Shown piece after piece: positions 24,373 through 34,600 of a stretch of 64,000 nt of DNA. The stretch is taken from the NCBI RefSeq assembly GCF_900142375.1, contig NZ_FRAR01000010.1:1-64000 (forward strand), written 5' to 3'. The notes beneath the pieces are model-generated. The model did no database searches. It saw only the letters and a program-made list of their open reading frames with translations, and had not been told where the DNA came from. The translations under genes and the position numbers were made by a program. The DNA comes from Desulforamulus aeronauticus DSM 10349. Lineage in GTDB: Bacteria > Bacillota > Desulfotomaculia > Desulfotomaculales > Desulfotomaculaceae. The stretch's first letter is position 1; each line of letters opens with the position of its first letter.

Positions 24373-24501
24373 CTGTCAAAACCTCCTTCTTTAGGAAAAC
24401 CTTATTTATCTTTTCGCTTACGATAAGGGAATTCCTTCTTAGAAAAACTTAGCTTGCTTGTGCCTTATAGGGTACGCCAAGTCTTTAGACGCAGGCGGAA
24501 G

Positions 24502-24558
24502 CTTAGTTTGCCCTTATGCAAAGCGGAAAGTTTCATACTTTTCGCTTTGCCAAACTAG
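24502..24558. repeat. Structured intergenic repeat (nested hairpin)
   Basis: An inner inverted repeat GCAAAGCGGAAAG / CTTTTCGCTTTGC (24518-24530 and 24538-24550, one mismatch) is wrapped by an outer CTTAGTTTG / CAAACTAG pair. Further copies of CTAGTTTG-type and TTAGAAAAACTTAG-type strings lie at 24440-24600. The same TAGAAAAACTT motif recurs near 27252 and 50818. No coding potential is evident. This may be an intergenic repeat or a structured RNA. Confidence 0.45.
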
Positions 24559-24612
24559 AAAAACTAGTCTCCACCAAGTAGGCGAAGGCCTAGTTTGCCC
24601 TTACGTATAGCA

Positions 24613-25212
24613 CTAAACTTTATTCTTCTGCGGTGCTAACCACAGATGCCGAACCAAATAAAACGCTAACAACAGTCCCCCAGCCACTGCCAGCCAAGTA
24701 ACCCAGGACCCATTGACAAACTTTTGCCAGCCTTTACCCAGCAAGGCACCTGCCCCTAAAAAGGTGGTTAGCCAAAGTATCGCGTGGATAGTATCGTAAA
24801 GCAGAAATTTTTTCATAGAAATACCGCTGATGCCCGCCACATAGGGAGTTATATTGCCCACCGTGGGTAAAAATCTCCCCCCAATGATATAGCCCGGGGC
24901 AGAGTTGGTTAGAAGTTCCTGGGCCCTGGCAAAACGTTTCGGGGTTACACCAATATACTTACCCCATTTTTTTAGAAAGGGTTCGCCAAGATAGCGTCCA
25001 ATAGAAAAGGCTGATACGGAGCCAAGAATGTAGGCCAACATTGATACCAGCCAAGCCAAAACGATATTCAATTGTCCCTGCCGGGACAAGAAGCCGATCA
25101 AAGCCAATAATACACTGCCAGGAAAAGGAAGTCCCAAAGCTTCCAAATAGATGCCAACAAATAAGCCTGGTAACCCCAACCCTGTGAAAATATCCAAAAT
25201 CCGGTCAACCAA
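24613..25212 (-). CDS. DedA-family membrane protein
   Basis: 199 residues, five or six membrane helices with the DedA pattern: LPGLFVGIYLEALGLPFPGSVLLALIGFLSRQGQL, and the later conserved FLPTVGNITPYVAGISGISMKKFLLYD with the R/P helix motif GGRFLPTV. DedA/SNARE-associated proteins include phospholipid flippases and contribute to envelope integrity and pH homeostasis. TTG 25212 start, GGAGGGGG upstream. It is separated from pyk by a strong terminator. Confidence 0.85.
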   Translation of the reverse strand: MVDRILDIFTGLGLPGLFVGIYLEALGLPFPGSVLLALIGFLSRQGQLNIVLAWLVSMLAYILGSVSAFSIGRYLGEPFLKKWGKYIGVTPKRFARAQELLTNSAPGYIIGGRFLPTVGNITPYVAGISGISMKKFLLYDTIHAILWLTTFLGAGALLGKGWQKFVNGSWVTWLAVAGGLLLAFYLVRHLWLAPQKNKV

Positions 25213-25283
25213 AGCAGTCTCTCCCCCTCCCCAGCTTATTATGGCAAAAAAGCAGCATTAATATTTGTCTCTGTAACATACAA

Positions 25284-25314
25284 AAACCACCTGCAGCAAA
25301 AATGCAGGTGGTTT
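25284..25314 (-). terminator. Intrinsic terminator after pyk
   Basis: Perfect 12-base stem AAACCACCTGCA / TGCAGGTGGTTT with a 7-base loop, and TTTGT on the minus strand. It ends the accD-accA-pfkA-pyk run. The gap 25315-25478 shows no ORF. Confidence 0.85.
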
Positions 25315-25478
25315 ACAGGTTATTGGGTAACTCTGAAAACTTTTAACAGTCCAATTTTGGCCATCAGCCACGGCCCTCAGTCACTTGGCTACCTTTACTC
25401 GATTCTTTTTAACAAATGGCATGTCCTATACGAAGGCAACTATTACGTTAAACCTCGGAACATCAACCAACAAAATCC

Positions 25479-27230
25479 TTACAACACCCTAGCCGCTCCA
25501 CCGTAAATCAACCCTCGCTGCCCGTCCACGGTAATTACTTCACCATCAGTCAGCTGAGTTGTGGCATTCTCCACTCCCACAATGGCCGGAATACCGAACT
25601 CCAGGCCAACAATGGCGGCATGGGAGGTTAAACCGCCTTCTTCAGTAATCACTGCGGCTGCTTTTGCCATAATCGGCACAAAATCGCGGTCAGTGGCCAT
25701 GGTCACCAAGATATCTCCCGGCTGTACCTTAGCTAAAGCTTCTTCAGCAGTCTGGCAAATTCTCACTTTGCCGGTTACACTACGGCGACCAATGCCAGTG
25801 CCCTTAGCTAAAATGGTACTGACGGTATGTACCTTCATCATGTTGGTGGTACCATGAACACCAACAGGCACACCAGCGGTTATTACTACCAAATCTCCGC
25901 CAGAAATAAGCCCCGCAGCCAGCGAAACATCTACTGAACTGGCAATCATTTCGTCAGTACCGGTAACATCGCTGATGGGCAGAGGTTCCACACCCCATAC
26001 CAGGCACAGTTTTCTGAGCACCTTATCCCTCGGAGTAACAGCTATCACATTTACCTTGGGGCGATACTTGGCAATCATTCTGGCAGTATGACCGCTGGCC
26101 GTGGCTGTGATAATAGCGGTTACACCCAATTCCTTAGCCAGGGTACACACAGCATGGCTGATACCATCGGTAACGGTTCTTTGGATAACTGCCCCCCGGG
26201 CCACCAACAAATCATCAAAGTCTACCGCTAACTCTGCCCGCTGGGCAATACGTGCCATGGTTTCTACTGTCTGCACCGGGTATTTGCCCGCAGCAGTTTC
26301 ACCGGATAACATAATGGCATCACTGCCATCAAAAATGGCATTCGCCACGTCACTGGCCTCAGCCCGGGTAGGTCTAGGGTTCTGGATCATGGACTCCAGC
26401 ATTTGCGTGGCGGTAATCACTGGTTTACCGGCAAGGTTACACCTTTCAATCATGGTCTTTTGTAAAACTGGTACCTCTTCGGCAGGAATTTCTACCCCTA
26501 GATCTCCTCTGGCTACCATGATACCATTGGCAACGTTAATGATCTCATCGAGGTTATCCACACCCTGGCTGCTTTCGATTTTGGCAATAATATCCACATC
26601 TGCGCCATATTCTTCGACAATTTGACGGATGGCTAAAACATCAGCTGCTTTACGGATGAAAGAAGCCGCAATAAAGTCTACTCCTTGCTCCAATCCAAAG
26701 CGAATATCGGCAATATCACGATCTGTAATAGAAGGTAAATTAACATTAACGCCCGGTAGATTAACACCTTTTTGATTGGAAAGCTGTCCCCCGTTAATTA
26801 CCTTGCAGTGTACATCCTGTCCGTCTATCGCTTCTACTTCCAGTTCAATTAAGCCGTCTGCCACTGCTACACGGCTGCCTGGCTGCACATCCTTGGGTAA
26901 ATCCAGATAGGTTACAGAAACAATGGTATTATCCCCCACCAGATCCCGGGTGGTTAGGGTAAACCGCTGATCTTTTTCTAGAGTAATCGGTGGCTGAGCA
27001 AAGGTTTTTAAACGGATTTCCGGTCCCTTGGTATCTAGCATAATGGCAATATTTTTACCAATTGCTGCCGCAGCTTGGCGGATAGCAGCGATCCTTCTGC
27101 CGTGGTCTTCATGGGTACCATGGGAAAAATTGAGTCTGGCTACATTCATGCCAGCCAGCATCATTTTCTTTAACGTTTCTACATTTTCACTGGCAGGCCC
27201 AATGGTACAAACGATCTTTGTCCGCCTCAT
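25479..27230 (-). CDS. pyk: Pyruvate kinase with C-terminal PEP-utilising domain
   Basis: 583 residues, about 110 longer than E. coli PykF because a PEP-utilising mobile domain is fused at the C terminus (GGLTSHAAIVGLEFGIPAIVGVE at about 540-562, with the conserved His). The core shows TKIVCTIGPAS, NFSHG, catalytic Lys in DIIAKIESSQG, and MVARGDLGVE. This longer form is common in Bacilli and clostridia. It makes pyruvate and ATP from PEP. Only 28 bases separate it from pfkA, so the two glycolytic genes are likely co-transcribed. Confidence 0.96.
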   Translation of the reverse strand: MRRTKIVCTIGPASENVETLKKMMLAGMNVARLNFSHGTHEDHGRRIAAIRQAAAAIGKNIAIMLDTKGPEIRLKTFAQPPITLEKDQRFTLTTRDLVGDNTIVSVTYLDLPKDVQPGSRVAVADGLIELEVEAIDGQDVHCKVINGGQLSNQKGVNLPGVNVNLPSITDRDIADIRFGLEQGVDFIAASFIRKAADVLAIRQIVEEYGADVDIIAKIESSQGVDNLDEIINVANGIMVARGDLGVEIPAEEVPVLQKTMIERCNLAGKPVITATQMLESMIQNPRPTRAEASDVANAIFDGSDAIMLSGETAAGKYPVQTVETMARIAQRAELAVDFDDLLVARGAVIQRTVTDGISHAVCTLAKELGVTAIITATASGHTARMIAKYRPKVNVIAVTPRDKVLRKLCLVWGVEPLPISDVTGTDEMIASSVDVSLAAGLISGGDLVVITAGVPVGVHGTTNMMKVHTVSTILAKGTGIGRRSVTGKVRICQTAEEALAKVQPGDILVTMATDRDFVPIMAKAAAVITEEGGLTSHAAIVGLEFGIPAIVGVENATTQLTDGEVITVDGQRGLIYGGAARVL

Positions 27231-27258
27231 GGAAGAACCCCCTGTCGTTTAGAAAAAC

Positions 27259-28221
27259 TTAGATAGAGAGAATCTTGGCCAATTCGTACATTTCCTTATT
27301 AATCGGGCTTGCCTTGCCGATAACTTCGGATAAATCGCTGGCCACAATCTCCCCGGCCTTCATACCAACCATTTTGTTAGTTTCCCCAGCCATTAGTAAT
27401 TCTACCGCTTTGGCGCCTAACCTGGCGGCGAGAATTCGGTCAAATGCACTGGGGCTGCCGCCTCGTTGTAAATGACCCAGGATGGTAACCTTGGTATCAA
27501 AACCGGTAAACTCTTTAATTTCCTGGCCAATTTCTATTCCACTGGCTGCACCTTCAGCCACCAGGATTACCGAATGAAGCTTACCCCTTTTAATCCCACT
27601 CAATAGTTTTTTGCAGATATCTTCTACATTAAAAGGTATCTCAGGAATTAAGATGCTTTCGGCCCCTCCAGCTAAGCCCGCAGCTAAAGCGATGTTACCA
27701 GAATTGCGACCCATGACCTCAATAACAAAGGTCCGCTCATGGGAGGTTGCCGTATCACGGATTTTATTAATGGCCTCTACCACATTATTAACTGCCGTAT
27801 CGAAGCCTATGGTATAGTCTGTACCGGCAATATCATTGTCAATGGTTCCCGGTACCCCAATCACCGGTATTCCATATTCCTGTTGAAAAATACTGGCCCC
27901 GGTAAAGGAACCATCCCCGCCAATAACCACCAATCCCTGTACCCCAAAGCGCTGCACATTCTCAAAGGCCAAAGCCCGGCCTTCTTTGGTTTGAAAGCGC
28001 TTTGACCTGGCTGTATGTAAAATGGTGCCGCCCCTGCCGATAATGTCAGCAACAGAGCCTAAATTCATCGGACCCATATCAGCATCGACAAAACCACTAT
28101 AGCCTCGGTTGATCCCGATAATTTCCAAGCCGTGGTAAATGGCCTTGCGGACAACTGCCCGAATACAGGAGTTCATGCCCGAGGCATCGCCGCCACTTGT
28201 TAAAACACCAATCCTCTGCAC
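27259..28221 (-). CDS. pfkA: 6-phosphofructokinase (ATP-type)
   Basis: 320 residues, the standard bacterial PfkA length. N terminus RIGVLTSGGDASGMN, GGDGSFTGA (the GGDG form marks ATP rather than PPi as donor), and PGTIDNDIAGTDYTIGFDTA with the catalytic TIDND. Start is GTG at 28221. It follows accA after about 90 bases containing a perfect stem-loop (28263-28285) without a T-run, and precedes pyk by 28 bases. Confidence 0.96.
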   Translation of the reverse strand: MQRIGVLTSGGDASGMNSCIRAVVRKAIYHGLEIIGINRGYSGFVDADMGPMNLGSVADIIGRGGTILHTARSKRFQTKEGRALAFENVQRFGVQGLVVIGGDGSFTGASIFQQEYGIPVIGVPGTIDNDIAGTDYTIGFDTAVNNVVEAINKIRDTATSHERTFVIEVMGRNSGNIALAAGLAGGAESILIPEIPFNVEDICKKLLSGIKRGKLHSVILVAEGAASGIEIGQEIKEFTGFDTKVTILGHLQRGGSPSAFDRILAARLGAKAVELLMAGETNKMVGMKAGEIVASDLSEVIGKASPINKEMYELAKILSI

Positions 28222-28262
28222 CCGCTTAACTCCTCCTTCAAATACTAGGGTTATACACCTAT

Positions 28263-28285
28263 AGCCTGCCGCTTCGCGGCAGGCT
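28263..28285. repeat. Stem-loop between accA and pfkA
   Basis: Perfect 10-base GC-rich stem (AGCCTGCCGC / GCGGCAGGCT) with a TTC loop. There is no T-run on either side, so it is not a classic terminator; it may stabilise mRNA or cause pausing between the two genes. Confidence 0.7.
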
Positions 28286-28309
28286 TATCCAGGTTTATCT
28301 AAATTATTT

Positions 28310-29254
28310 TTATCCTGTTTGTCCCATGGAACGAAATTTGGCATAGCGCATCTCAACCAACTGTTCCGTGGATTGTTGTAATAATTCCTTTAAATGGCGC
28401 TCCAGAGCTTCGTCCAATAGGCTGTAGGTAGCGGTTAAATCGCTATGAGCCCCACCCAGGGGTTCTGGAAGGATTTCATCAATAACCCCCAGCCGCAATA
28501 AATCTTCCGCCGTAAGATTCAAAGCCTCTGCCGCTTCCTTCGCTTTACTGCCATCCTTCCAGAGAATGCTGGCTGCAGCTTCCGGAGAACTAACAGAAAA
28601 AATGGCATGTTCTTGCATTAGGATTTTATTGGCCACACCCAGAGCCAATGCACCCCCGCTGCCACCTTCGCCAATCACCACAGAAATTATCGGCACTTTT
28701 AAGGCGGACATCGCCATGAGATTTCTGGCAATAGCCTCTCCCTGGCCCCGTTCTTCGGCGCCCATGCCACAGTAGGCACCAGCAGTATCAATAAAACAAA
28801 CTACCGGGCGACCAAACTTTTCTGCTTGTTTCATTAATCGTAAGGCCTTACGGTACCCTTCCGGGTGAGCCATGCCAAAATTTCGTTGAACATTTTCTTT
28901 GGTATCGTGGCCCTTTAAATGTCCTATTACCGTAATCGGAATTCCTTTGTAACGGGCGAGGCCTCCCAGTATCGCAGGATCATCCCCAAACAGTCTGTCA
29001 CCATGTAGTTCCAAGAAATCTGTAAAAAGGGCTTTACAATAATCTAAGGTGTTGGGCCGAGCAGCATGTCTGGCTATTTGCACCTTTTGCCAGGGACTTA
29101 GATTACTGTAGATATTCTCTTTCATGTCTCTGGATTTTTTTTCTAAGAGGGCAATTTCCTCGGAAAAATCAATACCTTTTTCTTGGGTAAAACGATTTAA
29201 CTCTTCGATTTTAGCCTCAAGCTCCAGCAAGGGCCGTTCAAAATCAAGTGCCAT
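28310..29254 (-). CDS. accA: Acetyl-CoA carboxylase carboxyltransferase, alpha subunit
   Basis: 314 residues with the carboxyltransferase alpha signature: [30 protein letters not shown] and [17 protein letters not shown] (oxyanion-forming glycines), plus [24 protein letters not shown]-like region typical of AccA. With AccD it moves the carboxyl group from biotin to acetyl-CoA for fatty acid synthesis. The start ATG lies 12 bases downstream of the accD stop, so accD-accA is an operon. Confidence 0.96.
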   Translation of the reverse strand: MALDFERPLLELEAKIEELNRFTQEKGIDFSEEIALLEKKSRDMKENIYSNLSPWQKVQIARHAARPNTLDYCKALFTDFLELHGDRLFGDDPAILGGLARYKGIPITVIGHLKGHDTKENVQRNFGMAHPEGYRKALRLMKQAEKFGRPVVCFIDTAGAYCGMGAEERGQGEAIARNLMAMSALKVPIISVVIGEGGSGGALALGVANKILMQEHAIFSVSSPEAAASILWKDGSKAKEAAEALNLTAEDLLRLGVIDEILPEPLGGAHSDLTATYSLLDEALERHLKELLQQSTEQLVEMRYAKFRSMGQTG

Positions 29255-29266
29255 TCTTGGCCTCCT

Positions 29267-30118
29267 TTAAACCTGATGGAGTGAAAGAATCTTGGCCAAT
29301 GTATCTCGTAACTTAAGACGGTTGATAATCATATCCACCATCCCATGTTGGCGCATAAATTCTGCTCTTTGGAAACCCTCCGGTAGTTTTTGACGGATGG
29401 TTTGCTCAATCACCCGAGGTCCGGTGAAACCAATCAGTGCCCCTGGTTCTGCGATGATAATATCTCCCAAAGAAGCAAAACTGGCAGTAACGCCACCAGT
29501 GGTGGGATCGGTAAAGACCGAAATAAACAACAACCCCGCCTCATCCAGCTTGGCCAAAGCAGCGGAAGTCTTAGCCATTTGCATTAGAGAAAGAATCCCT
29601 TCCTGCATCCTTGCTCCACCGGAGGTGGAAAAGAGAAGCACCGGACAGCGTCGTTCGATCGCCTTTTCAATCGTCCGAGCAATTTGCTCCCCCACTACAG
29701 AGCCCATGCTACCCATAATAAAATGGGAATCCATCACACCGATCATGACTGGGTTCCCTTCTATGGTAGCCTCACCAGCCAGGATCGCTTCCTTTAGACC
29801 AGTGGTTTCTTGCACATCTGCAATCTTTTCACTATAGTTGGGGAAATTTAGCGGATTTATAGTAGTCAACTCATGATCAAGCTCTTGAAAAGACCCCTCA
29901 TCCACCGTCATGCGTATTCTTTCCTGGACATTAAGACGAAAATGGTAATTACACTTCTGACAAACCTTACAGTTTTTTTCCAATTCTTTGGTATACAGGA
30001 TTTCATTACAGCGTGGACATTTAACCCATAAACCCTCGGGAATATCCCTTTTTTCTGTTTGGTTACCCTCTGGTCGTACGGTTACATATTTGGTTTTACG
30101 AAAAATATCTAAAGCCAA
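29267..30118 (-). CDS. accD: Acetyl-CoA carboxylase carboxyltransferase, beta subunit
   Basis: 283 residues. A four-Cys zinc ribbon lies at about 34-56 (CPRCNEILY, then [11 protein letters not shown]), followed by the crotonase-like carboxyltransferase core with [22 protein letters not shown] and [17 protein letters not shown]. Start is TTG 30118 after GGGAGAGGTG. It precedes accA directly; the DUF2007-like gene is 30 bases upstream. Confidence 0.96.
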   Translation of the reverse strand: MALDIFRKTKYVTVRPEGNQTEKRDIPEGLWVKCPRCNEILYTKELEKNCKVCQKCNYHFRLNVQERIRMTVDEGSFQELDHELTTINPLNFPNYSEKIADVQETTGLKEAILAGEATIEGNPVMIGVMDSHFIMGSMGSVVGEQIARTIEKAIERRCPVLLFSTSGGARMQEGILSLMQMAKTSAALAKLDEAGLLFISVFTDPTTGGVTASFASLGDIIIAEPGALIGFTGPRVIEQTIRQKLPEGFQRAEFMRQHGMVDMIINRLKLRDTLAKILSLHQV

Positions 30119-30148
30119 AACTCACCTCTCCCTTAACTTAGCAGACGA

Positions 30149-30340
30149 TTATATTGTGTTAATAATCTCTAATGCTTCGTCAACCTCGGATTCAGGTACC
30201 AAAATTTCTACCGATCCATTATCATTACCATTCGGTAGTCCGATATTGCGTAATTTTACAAGCAAGCCCTCCTGCGAAAGCGCTTGTTGTAATTTTTCGG
30301 CTTGTTTTTTGTTGGGCGCAATATATACCACCGTCCACAC
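30149..30340 (-). CDS. DUF2007-like small protein
   Basis: 63 residues: WTVVYIAPNKKQAEKLQQALSQEGL and a C-terminal VEILVPESEVDEALEIIN, the alpha-beta pattern of DUF2007 (putative signal-transducing, ferredoxin-like fold, one of the PII-like small proteins by shape only). Start GTG 30340. It is 30 bases upstream of accD and on the same strand, so it may be read with the acc genes. Function unknown. Confidence 0.7.
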   Translation of the reverse strand: MWTVVYIAPNKKQAEKLQQALSQEGLLVKLRNIGLPNGNDNGSVEILVPESEVDEALEIINTI

Positions 30341-30442
30341 ACCATAAGCCCCCTCAAATTACATTTAGATAGTGTAAATCATATTTATGTTTGTTTCTAT
30401 TAAATCCCTGGGTATTCCTCTTTTTCCCTACAAAAATAAGTA

Positions 30443-30466
30443 TATCCAGAGTTTAATCTCTGGATA
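30443..30466 (-). terminator. Intrinsic terminator of mtrB
   Basis: TATCCAGAG / CTCTGGATA perfect 9-base stem with a 6-base loop, and TTATTTTTG on the minus strand 20 bases on. It lies 44 bases past the mtrB stop. Confidence 0.8.
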
Positions 30467-30509
30467 CTGATGCCTCACGTCAAATCAGCTTCTCCGCTAA
30501 TGCTGCATT

Positions 30510-30740
30510 TTATTCGTCTGTCCGGATACGCCCGTGTTTAGTCATTAAATCCGCCCGTCCACGAATTTTAATGGCGGAAGTGTGCTCAGTAAACTGAGCA
30601 ATCATGATTTCACCCTTATCCAATTTCTCGGAATGATGAAACTTAGTTGCCCCACCTCTGGTTAAACCAATAATCGTAACACCATTTTCCAATGCTTTAA
30701 TAACAACATAGTCGCCGCCAATCTGGTTGTTATCTGCCAT
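30510..30740 (-). CDS. mtrB: Tryptophan RNA-binding attenuation protein TRAP
   Basis: 76 residues, the size of Bacillus TRAP. The sequence [49 protein letters not shown] and the [12 protein letters not shown] end match the family, including the Thr/His/Lys residues that contact tryptophan and GAG RNA. TRAP forms an 11-subunit ring that, with bound tryptophan, wraps (G/U)AG-repeat RNA and promotes termination or blocks translation. ATG 30740 is chosen (GAGGTGG upstream); the longer frame at 30767 lacks family residues. It lies between the RCK_C gene and the acc genes, with its own terminator. A matching target is 22969-23025. Confidence 0.93.
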   Translation of the reverse strand: MADNNQIGGDYVVIKALENGVTIIGLTRGGATKFHHSEKLDKGEIMIAQFTEHTSAIKIRGRADLMTKHGRIRTDE

Positions 30741-30830
30741 CTGTGACCACCTCAAAAATTTCCTCATTTTTACAGCTTACATCATATCATATTTAACCCT
30801 GGTTGACAAGCTGGAAAGCCCAGCCTTGTT

Positions 30831-31499
30831 TTATCCAGTGCAGTCGGCACAAAGTAGCAGGTGAAGGTTACGCATCTTACCATAGGCTATCAGCTTATCC
30901 CCTGCTTGCAGTCGTTGGCTACCCCTTGGTGAATGGATGAAATCATCCTGACGTTCAATGGCTAAAATAAAAATTTCTTTATCTCTAATTTTACTTTCTG
31001 CAATGGTTTTCCCGGTGAGAATCGTATTCTCTTGTAAAATAACCTCTGCCACCCCGTATTCCCGATTTAAATGAAGCACTTGTTCAACAGTTTGTTTTTC
31101 CATTCTATAGCGGCGAGATAGCTGCCGTTCGATGCCTCTATCCAAGTGACCACGAAATTGGCGGCTGGAAGCCAAACTAATGACCACTAAAAAAATCATG
31201 ATGGCGGTAGCGACCTGGACCAAGGTCAGGGGGTGACGCATAACGTCGATTAAGACTGTCACAATGGTGGCTGTACCCAGGTAGCCCAACACCATCAAAA
31301 CCATAATAATTCGCCGCCGGGCATGGTGCCTTACCACAATTTCGGAATGGGAGGTAGTATAGCCCACCGTTACCAGGGCCGAAAGGGCTTGAAAACGAGC
31401 CATGGGTAAATCCATACCGGTTAACTTCAAAACAATAGCAGAAATTTCCACAAGAATAAACAGCACTAAAATAAAGGACACCAAGAAGATTAAGTTCAC
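30831..31499 (-). CDS. Membrane protein with cytoplasmic RCK_C domain
   Basis: 222 residues from GTG 31499 (GAGGGGTG just upstream); the frame could be extended to 31574, but that adds an unlikely N terminus. Three or four membrane helices (about 1-100, with SALVTVGYTTSHSEIVV that recalls a Trk/Ktr-type pore loop) are followed by a C-terminal RCK_C (TrkA-C) domain (about 130-220, AEVILQENTILTGKTIAESKIRDKEIFILAIERQDD ... AGDKLIAYG). It is shorter than Ktr/Trk potassium transporters, so it may be a single-repeat channel or a regulator. Ligand unknown. Confidence 0.75.
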   Translation of the reverse strand: MNLIFLVSFILVLFILVEISAIVLKLTGMDLPMARFQALSALVTVGYTTSHSEIVVRHHARRRIIMVLMVLGYLGTATIVTVLIDVMRHPLTLVQVATAIMIFLVVISLASSRQFRGHLDRGIERQLSRRYRMEKQTVEQVLHLNREYGVAEVILQENTILTGKTIAESKIRDKEIFILAIERQDDFIHSPRGSQRLQAGDKLIAYGKMRNLHLLLCADCTG

Positions 31500-31603
31500 A
31501 TCATCACCCCTCGGTAGAAAATTGCCCAGTCCCTTATTTTGTGTTAATATCCATCCAGACATACAAAAAGCCATTGGCTCTTGATAGCCTTTGGCTTTTG
31601 CTT

Positions 31604-34600
31604 TTATATATCTAACAAACTATTGGGTACCAAGTACGTATCTGGATCAAAGGTAGGGGAGCCCGACTGTCCTTGTCGTGGTCTCTCCCTGCTCACCGTT
31701 TTTACTGGCTTGTTTGGCTCCGGAGTCCGGGGCCTACCTCCCTGCGTCATTCTGCTCCGTTGCTCTCTGGTAGCTGCCAGCGGAACTTTCAAGGGAGTTA
31801 AACAACGTAGTTTAACATTCTCTTCACCCAAAAGTTTTGTTAAATCTTTCCTAAGCTGGGGCTGCAGATTGACCCATAAACACTCTGCCAATTGTCGATG
31901 CGTTCTCGTGGTCTGATGAAAGATAATAACCGGTGTATTTCCCTTGCTTTGTCCCAATATTGCTTCGACCGAGTTAATTCTTTCCGGGTCATCGTCAACC
32001 TGCAACCATAGTTCTAGCTGCATACTGTCCAGGGGAATCATTTCTTCCGCCAACACCTTGGCTTCTTCACCATTGTTGCTGGACCGACCCTTGATCAGCA
32101 GTGGATCTCGCAAATCGAGCATGCTGGCTTGGCGGCGGTAAACCTCGGGAAAAACAATCACTTCGCAAGCACCTGTTACATCTTCCACACTGACAAAGGC
32201 CATGGGATCCCCCTTGCGGGAAGTAATCCGTTTAACCGTAGAAATCATACCCGCTAGCAACAGGGATTGACCGTCCGGTATTTCCAGCAGATCTGCTGCC
32301 CGCTGCACTTCCAAGGATTCCAGCAGCCAAGTAAACTCTGTCAGAGGATGGCCGGAGATATACAGTCCCAGAGCTTCCTTTTCATAATCTAATTGCTGTT
32401 TGGAAGTAAAGGGGGAAACCTTCGGCAGTCTCACCTGCAAATCTTCCTGAGGGCTGTCGGCCATTAAGTCAAATAGATTCACTTGTCCATTTTCTCGGTC
32501 CTGTTGAGCCCGCACTGCGAATTCGATAGCGGTATCGAGACCTGCCATAAGTTGTGCCCGGTGACCAAAAATGTCCAGGGCTCCCGCCTTGATTAAACTT
32601 TCCAGTACTCGCCGATTGGCCACGCGGGTATCCACCCGGCTGCAGAAATCAGAAAAACCAGTAAAGGGGCCACCTTTTTGGCGAGCCTGGATGAGCTCTT
32701 GTACCGCTCCCCAACCCACATTTTTCACCGCTGCCAGACCAAAGCGAATGGCACCTTGGGTGGCTGTAAAATTCTCCAAACTATGATTAATATCCGGCGG
32801 CAGCATTTGAATGCCCATACGCCGGCATTCTTCAATGTAAAGCACCACTTTATCTGTATTATCCCGGACAGAAGTTAGTAAAGCAGCCATGTATTCCACC
32901 GGGTAATTGGCCTTCAAATAAGCCGTCTGATAGGAAACCAGTGCGTAGGCAGCGGAGTGAGATTTGTTAAAGCCGTAGCCGGCAAAGTACTCCATCAGAT
33001 CAAACATTTTTTCTGCTAACTGTTTGTCGTAACCCCGCGCCACCGACCCTGCAATGGGATATTTCAGGGGCTTGCCCTTTTCATCCAGGGAACTTCCACT
33101 GACAAACCACTGCCGATGCATAGCCATAATTTGGGCTATCTTCTTCCCCATAGCTTTCCGTAAAGAGTCTGCTTGTCCCAGGGAATAACCGGCCATAATG
33201 CGGGCAATCATCATTACTTGTTCCTGGTACAAAATCACGCCATAGGTTTCTTTAAGAACAGCTTCCAGGTCTGGGTGAAAATAATCCACCTGGGTTTGCC
33301 CATGCTTTCGCTGAATAAAATCCTCCACCATACCGCTGCCCAAAGGTCCCGGTCGGTACAGTGCCACCAAAGCGATAATGTCTTCAAAGGCGTTCGGCTT
33401 AAGTTCCCGCAGGATACTGCGCATGCCGCTGCTTTCCAGCTGGAAGACACCAATACCTTCCCCTCTGGTCAACATATCAAAGGTGGCTTGGTCATTCAGT
33501 GGAATGGTATTGATATCAAGCTGATTGTCTGTTTGTTTTTCAATCATCAAAATGGCTTCGCCGATCACCGTGAGGTTACGCAACCCCAACAAATCCATTT
33601 TTAAAAGACCTAATTCTTCTACTGTGTTCATGGGAAATTGGGTGGTAATCAGTCCGTCGGAAGTTTTATTTAAAGGCAAATACTCCACCAGCGGTTCCCG
33701 GGAAATCACCACCCCGGCAGCGTGGGTGGAAGCATGCCGGGGCATTCCCTCCAGTTCTACCGCGGTGTTAATGAGCCGTTTGACGTTTTCGTCCTGCTCA
33801 TAGACATTGTTTAAATTGGGGGAGTTTTTCAGGGCTTTGGCGATGGTCATATTAAGCTCCATGGGCACCAGTTTAGCCACCTTATCCACATCACCATAGG
33901 GCATATCCAAGGCTCGCCCCACATCCCGAATGGCCGCCCGGGCAGCCATGGTACCAAAGGTAATGATTTGAGCTACCCGTTCCGTGCCATATTTCTGGAC
34001 AATATATTCAATGACCTCACCCCGACGCTCATAATCGAAGTCTATATCAATATCCGGCATGGAAATTCTTTCTGGATTCAAAAACCGCTCAAACAACAAT
34101 CCATACTGCAATGGATCAATGTTGGTAATTTCTAATACATAGGCCACGATGCTGCCCGCAGCGGAGCCCCGGCCAGGTCCTACGGCAATACCTTGATCCT
34201 TGGCATATTTAACAAAGTCCCAGACAATTAGAAAATATTCTTCATAGCCCATCTGGCCGATTACTTGTAGCTCGTAGTCCAGGCGCTCCTGCACCGGACC
34301 GGTGCAGTGGCCATAGCGTTTGATGGCTCCGGCTACACATTTTTCTCTCAGATAAGAGGCCGCTGAAAAGCTCTCCGGCACGACGAAATAGGGGAGGTGC
34401 AGCTTACCAAACTCCAGTTCTACCTGACAGCGTTCCGCGATCCTCACAGTATTGCTAAGAGCCTCTGGTATTTCCCCGAACAACAGGTTCATTTCATAGT
34501 AATCTTTCAGGTACATTTCTTGGGAGTCAAACTTCATGCGATCCGCGGAGTTGATACTCTTACCGGTTTGGATGCAAAGTAAAACATCCTGAATTTCCGC

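Noticed and set aside
26101-26625. 174-residue frame on the plus strand inside pyruvate kinase
   Set aside because: It is antisense to a certain pyk gene, has no ribosome site and shows no family features; it is a codon-bias shadow, as are many similar frames opposite trp, acc, dnaE and lctP.
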